Positions 5,760 to 8,833 of a DNA stretch of 8,833 nt are shown in pieces. This DNA comes from CAZTLI01 sp964614375 (GTDB lineage Bacteria > Chloroflexota > Anaerolineae > Aggregatilineales > Phototrophicaceae), in assembly GCA_964614375.1 (NCBI GenBank), contig CAZTLI010000218.1, forward strand, positions 1 through 8,833, read 5' to 3'. The position numbers and the translations under genes were made by a program. The notes under the pieces are model-generated. The model was not told the origin of the DNA. It saw only the letters and a program-made list of their open reading frames with translations, and did no database searches. How positions within the stretch are numbered: position 1 is the stretch's first letter; every line of letters begins with the position of its first letter.

Positions 5760-8483
5760 ATGACCCAAACAGACTCAACTCAAGCGCCTATCGCGCCCAA
5801 ACTTGACCCGCTGTTCGCGCCGCGCAGTGTGGCGGTCATTGGCGCAACAGAAACTGAAGGCAGCGTCGGACGCACCATCCTTTGGAATCTCATTACCAAT
5901 CCATTCGGTGGAACGGTCTATCCCGTTAATCCCAAACGACAGAATGTGCTCGGTATTCAGGCGTATCCAACGATAGCCGATGTGCCGGGCGAGGTCGATT
6001 TGGCGGTAATCGTCATTCCGGCACGTTTTGTGCCGGGTGTTATCGAGGAATGTGTTGCGGAGGGCATACAGGCCGCAATCATCATCTCTGCCGGATTCAA
6101 AGAAATTGGCGAAGAAGGCGCGGCACTCGAACGGCAGATACTCGAACTTGCGCGCGGCAAAATGCGGATTATCGGCCCTAACTGTCTCGGTGTGATGCGT
6201 CCACTCAGCGGACTCAATGCTACCTTTGCGGGTGCAATGGCGCGTCCGGGCAATGTCGCCTTCATCAGTCAAAGTGGCGCGATTTGCACAGCCGTGCTGG
6301 ATTGGAGCTTCAATGAAAATGTGGGCTTCAGTGCCTTCATTTCCATCGGGTCAATGCTGGATGTCGGTTGGGGCGACCTGATTTACTATCTCGGTGATGA
6401 CCCGCACACACAGAGCATCGTCATCTACATGGAGTCGATTGGGGATGCCCGCGCATTTTTATCTGCCGCGCGTGAAGTCGCCCTATCCAAGCCGATTATC
6501 GTCATCAAAGCCGGACGTACTGAAGCCGCCGCCAAAGCCGCCGCGTCGCACACAGGCAGTCTGGCAGGCAGTGATGAAGTGCTGGATGCGGCTTTCCGTC
6601 GCTCTGGTGTGCTGCGTGTAGACCGGATCGCCGATATTTTTTATATGTCGGAAACACTGGCGAAGCAGCCCCGTCCTAAAGGCAATCGCCTGACCATCCT
6701 CACAAACGCAGGTGGACCCGGCGTGCTGGCAACTGATTCGTTGATTGTGGGTGGTGGTCAGTTGGCGGAACTCAGCGACGAGACAATGACCGCGCTCAAT
6801 GATCTGCTGCCGGAAGCGTGGAGTCGGAATAATCCAATTGACATCCTCGGTGACGCCGCCCCGGAACGCTATGCCAAAGCGTTGGAAATTGCCGCCGCTG
6901 ACCCGAACAGTGATGGCCTGCTGGTCATTCTCACGCCGCAGGATATGACCGACCCCACGCAGACGGCGGAACAACTAAAACCCTTCGCCAAAATCAAAGG
7001 CAAGCCCGTACTGGCGAGTTGGATGGGCGGCGCAGAAATCGAGGCGGGCGAACACATCCTCAATCGGGCGGGCATCCCGACCTTTGAATATCCCGACACC
7101 GCCACACGCCTGTTTAACTATATGTGGAAATACAGCTACAACCTGCGCGCGCTGTATGAGACCCCTGTATTGCCACATGATGATGAAGACACCACACCCG
7201 ATAGAGAGACCGTTGACCTGATTATTCAGACCGCGCTCGGCGAAAAACGCACCATCCTCACCGAGGCCGAATCAAAACAGATTCTCGCGGCTTATCGTAT
7301 CCCAACAACCCCGATGCGCGTCGCTGAAACTGCCGATGAAGCGGTAGAAGCTGCGAATATCATGGCTTATCCCGTTGTACTCAAGCTGCATTCCAAGACC
7401 GTGACGCACAAAACCGATGTAGACGGGGTGCAGTTGAATCTGCGGACGGAAAAAGAGGTACGCGCCGCATTTGACCGCATTCGTGACGGCGTAACCGCTA
7501 AACACAGCCCAAGCGATTTTCTCGGCGTATCCGTCCAGCCGATGGCGAAGCTGGATGGCTACGAACTCATTATCGGCAGCAGCCTTGATGTGCAATTTGG
7601 GCCTGTGTTGTTATTCGGGACGGGCGGCACGCTGGTCGAAGTCTTTAAAGACCGCGCGCTGGGTTTGCCACCCTTGAACAGCACACTGGCACGCCGCATG
7701 ATGGAACAGACCAGAATCTACGAGGCGCTCAAAGGTTTTCGGGGACGCGCTGCTGTCGATATGGATGCGTTGGCACAACTGCTGGTGCGTTTTAGTCAAC
7801 TGGTCGTGGAACAGCGTTGGATTAAAGAAATCGACATCAATCCGCTGCTGGCCTCGGCTGACCGCCTGCTGGCGTTGGATGCGCGCGTGGTGCTCCATGA
7901 TGCCGATACACCCGCCGACCAACTGCCGAAACTGGCGATTCGTCCTTATCCGACGCAATATATCGCGCCCTACACAACAGACGAGGGCGAGGACTATACC
8001 ATCCGCCCGATTCGCCCTGAAGATGAACCCCTGTTGGTGGACTTCCATGAAACATTGTCGCCACAGACGGTTTACATGCGTTATTTCTCGCCACTCAAAT
8101 TGACGCAGCGGGTGTCGCATGAACGGCTGTCACGCATTTGCTTCATCGACTATGACCGCGAAATTGCGCTGGTGGCAGAACGCGATAACCCGAACACCGG
8201 TAAGCGCGAAATCGCGGCTGTGGGACGTTTGAGCAAATCACCAACAGCCAACGAAGCCGAATTTGGCATCACCGTTAGCGACCCATTTCAAGGCAAAGGT
8301 TTAGGGACAGAAATCATGCGCCGTCTGGTGGATGTGGCCCGTGCGGAGAATTTAGACCGACTTATCGGTTATATTTTGCCCGATAACAGTGGGATGCTCC
8401 ATCTGGCAGAACAGCTTGGCTTCAGCACCAAACGCGATTGGGAGGAAAATGTCGTGCGGGCGGTGATTGATTTCACACGCTAA
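5760..8483 (+). CDS. ADP-forming acyl-CoA synthetase fused to GNAT acetyltransferase (Pat/PatZ architecture)
   Basis: A 907-residue soluble fusion. Residues about 16-145 are the CoA-binding Rossmann domain (PRSVAVIGAT, VYPVNPKR, IIGPNCLGV). Residues 160-460 are the succinyl-CoA-ligase-like domains, with FISQSGA (168-174) and the active-site-type motif SHTGSLAG at 263-270, including His264. Residues about 497-712 are an ATP-grasp domain (VVLKLHSKTVTHKTDVDGV, LLFGTGGTLVEVFKD, EIDINPLLAS). Residues about 745-907 are a GNAT domain with acetyl-CoA motif QGKGLG (844-849) and probable base Glu834 (NEAEFG). The order is that of Pat/PatZ lysine acetyltransferases (about 890 residues), which acetylate enzymes such as acetyl-CoA synthetase. 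Those enteric proteins are reported to lack the catalytic histidine, whereas this one keeps it, so real ATP-forming activity is possible. GAGGT sits 4 bases before the ATG. The gene is divergent from the acyl-CoA dehydrogenase. Confidence 0.93.
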   Translation: MTQTDSTQAPIAPKLDPLFAPRSVAVIGATETEGSVGRTILWNLITNPFGGTVYPVNPKRQNVLGIQAYPTIADVPGEVDLAVIVIPARFVPGVIEECVAEGIQAAIIISAGFKEIGEEGAALERQILELARGKMRIIGPNCLGVMRPLSGLNATFAGAMARPGNVAFISQSGAICTAVLDWSFNENVGFSAFISIGSMLDVGWGDLIYYLGDDPHTQSIVIYMESIGDARAFLSAAREVALSKPIIVIKAGRTEAAAKAAASHTGSLAGSDEVLDAAFRRSGVLRVDRIADIFYMSETLAKQPRPKGNRLTILTNAGGPGVLATDSLIVGGGQLAELSDETMTALNDLLPEAWSRNNPIDILGDAAPERYAKALEIAAADPNSDGLLVILTPQDMTDPTQTAEQLKPFAKIKGKPVLASWMGGAEIEAGEHILNRAGIPTFEYPDTATRLFNYMWKYSYNLRALYETPVLPHDDEDTTPDRETVDLIIQTALGEKRTILTEAESKQILAAYRIPTTPMRVAETADEAVEAANIMAYPVVLKLHSKTVTHKTDVDGVQLNLRTEKEVRAAFDRIRDGVTAKHSPSDFLGVSVQPMAKLDGYELIIGSSLDVQFGPVLLFGTGGTLVEVFKDRALGLPPLNSTLARRMMEQTRIYEALKGFRGRAAVDMDALAQLLVRFSQLVVEQRWIKEIDINPLLASADRLLALDARVVLHDADTPADQLPKLAIRPYPTQYIAPYTTDEGEDYTIRPIRPEDEPLLVDFHETLSPQTVYMRYFSPLKLTQRVSHERLSRICFIDYDREIALVAERDNPNTGKREIAAVGRLSKSPTANEAEFGITVSDPFQGKGLGTEIMRRLVDVARAENLDRLIGYILPDNSGMLHLAEQLGFSTKRDWEENVVRAVIDFTR

Positions 8484-8503
8484 TACCGTTTCTGCTTGAT
8501 AAC

Positions 8504-8542
8504 TGCGTGTATTTTGGGGTACAGGTCAGCGATTTACACGCA
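8504..8542. repeat. Inverted repeat after the synthetase/acetyltransferase gene
   Basis: TGCGTGTA (8504-8511) and TACACGCA (8535-8542) are perfect 8-bp arms separated by 23 bases, starting 21 bases after the stop codon. No T-run follows on either strand. It may be an mRNA 3' stem or a binding site; its role is unknown. Confidence 0.35.
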
Positions 8543-8573
8543 CTCCTTGCACCGAATTGGTATAACAAAGCTA

Positions 8574-8620
8574 ATGAGAATAAAAACGGGACTCCGCGCG
8601 GAGTCCCGTTACTTTCTCAT
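8574..8620. terminator. Bidirectional hairpin terminator between convergent genes
   Basis: Positions 8585-8610 form a perfect 26-bp palindrome: an 11-bp stem AACGGGACTCC/GGAGTCCCGTT around a GCGC loop. Outer arms ATGAGAA (8574-8580) and TTCTCAT (8614-8620) extend it beyond a small internal loop. On the minus strand the stem is followed by a T5 run (complement of 8582-8586, partly within the stem), as expected for an intrinsic terminator ending etfA 30 bases after its stop. In the plus direction the tail is ACTTTCTC, weaker but possibly enough to end the synthetase transcript. Confidence 0.85.
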
Positions 8621-8639
8621 GCGTCAGGAGTGGCTGTGC

Positions 8640-8833
8640 CTATTTGCCGAGCTTTTCCTTCAGCGCTCTGGTCAATTCTGGCACAACCTTATACAGATCG
8701 CCAGCGATGCCATAACTCGCCAGCTTGAAGATAGGCGCTTCGGCATCTTTGTTGATTGCGACGATGATTTTGCTGGTACGCATCCCGGCTTGATGCTGAA
8801 TCGCGCCAGAGATACCGCAGGCGATATACAAAT
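8640..8833 (-). CDS. etfA: Electron transfer flavoprotein alpha subunit, C-terminal end (partial)
   Basis: Only the last 64 or so codons are inside the window; the gene continues past the right edge. The protein reads LYIACGISGAIQH, followed by AGMRTSKIIVAINKD, EAPIF, and ASYGIAGDLYKVVPEL. This is the strongly conserved FAD-binding C-terminus of EtfA, with the GISGAIQH loop and INKDxxAPIF motif. The TTG at 8829-8831 codes for an internal Leu of the family pattern and is not a start. EtfA with EtfB takes electrons from acyl-CoA dehydrogenases and gives them to ETF:quinone oxidoreductase. A dehydrogenase of this kind is encoded 3 kb to the left. The cysteine in IACGISGA replaces the more usual Val or Leu. 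The stop is TAG at 8642-8640. Confidence 0.95.
   Translation of the reverse strand, partial: LYIACGISGAIQHQAGMRTSKIIVAINKDAEAPIFKLASYGIAGDLYKVVPELTRALKEKLGK

Noticed and set aside
8558..8566. TGGTATAAC resembling an extended -10 promoter just before the convergent terminator
   Set aside because: There is no -35 box at suitable spacing, and the RNA would be only about 50 bases before hitting the terminator, so a small RNA gene is not supported.
8507..8728. 73-residue plus-strand reading frame crossing the terminator and the etfA end
   Set aside because: It runs through the perfect palindrome and antisense to the conserved EtfA C-terminus.

Overview
The window looks like ordinary chromosomal DNA from a bacterium, most probably a member of Chloroflexota (Anaerolineae-like). 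The pointers are the Pro/Thr-rich linker built from TITPT/TPTFTP-type repeats in the membrane transglutaminase, the general character of the proteins, and moderately GC-rich coding DNA. This placement is inference, since no search was possible. I see no phage, insertion sequence, CRISPR array or tRNA.

Layout, left to right. Positions 1-~250 (minus strand) hold the 5' and central parts of the RNase P RNA gene rnpB, whose 3' end lies outside the window. Divergent from it, 431-2875 (plus) encodes a multi-pass membrane protein with an extracytoplasmic transglutaminase-like domain. Then 3128-3751 (plus) encodes a deoxynucleoside kinase with its own apparent promoter and a good intrinsic terminator. 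On the minus strand, 3820-4200 encodes a small SpoIIAA/STAS-like protein and 4446-5591 an acyl-CoA dehydrogenase of the long-chain/isovaleryl type. Divergent from the dehydrogenase, 5760-8483 (plus) encodes a 907-residue fusion of an ADP-forming acyl-CoA synthetase and a GNAT acetyltransferase (Pat/PatZ architecture). At the right edge, 8640-8833 (minus) is the C-terminal end of the electron transfer flavoprotein alpha subunit (etfA), facing the synthetase across a strong hairpin terminator.

The right half makes metabolic sense as a unit. An acyl-CoA dehydrogenase passes electrons to ETF, and acyl/acetyl-CoA is either conserved as ATP by an ADP-forming synthetase or used by the GNAT domain to acetylate lysines on target enzymes. 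The dehydrogenase and the fusion protein are divergently transcribed from a 168-bp region that holds two plausible promoters and an inverted repeat over one of them, so shared control is possible. The left half (rnpB, transglutaminase, kinase) looks like unrelated housekeeping genes, each with its own signals.

I did not find a clearly new system. The points most worth a second look are the retained SHTG histidine in the Pat-like fusion, the divergent control region, and the Glu in place of the usual Asp in the transglutaminase triad.
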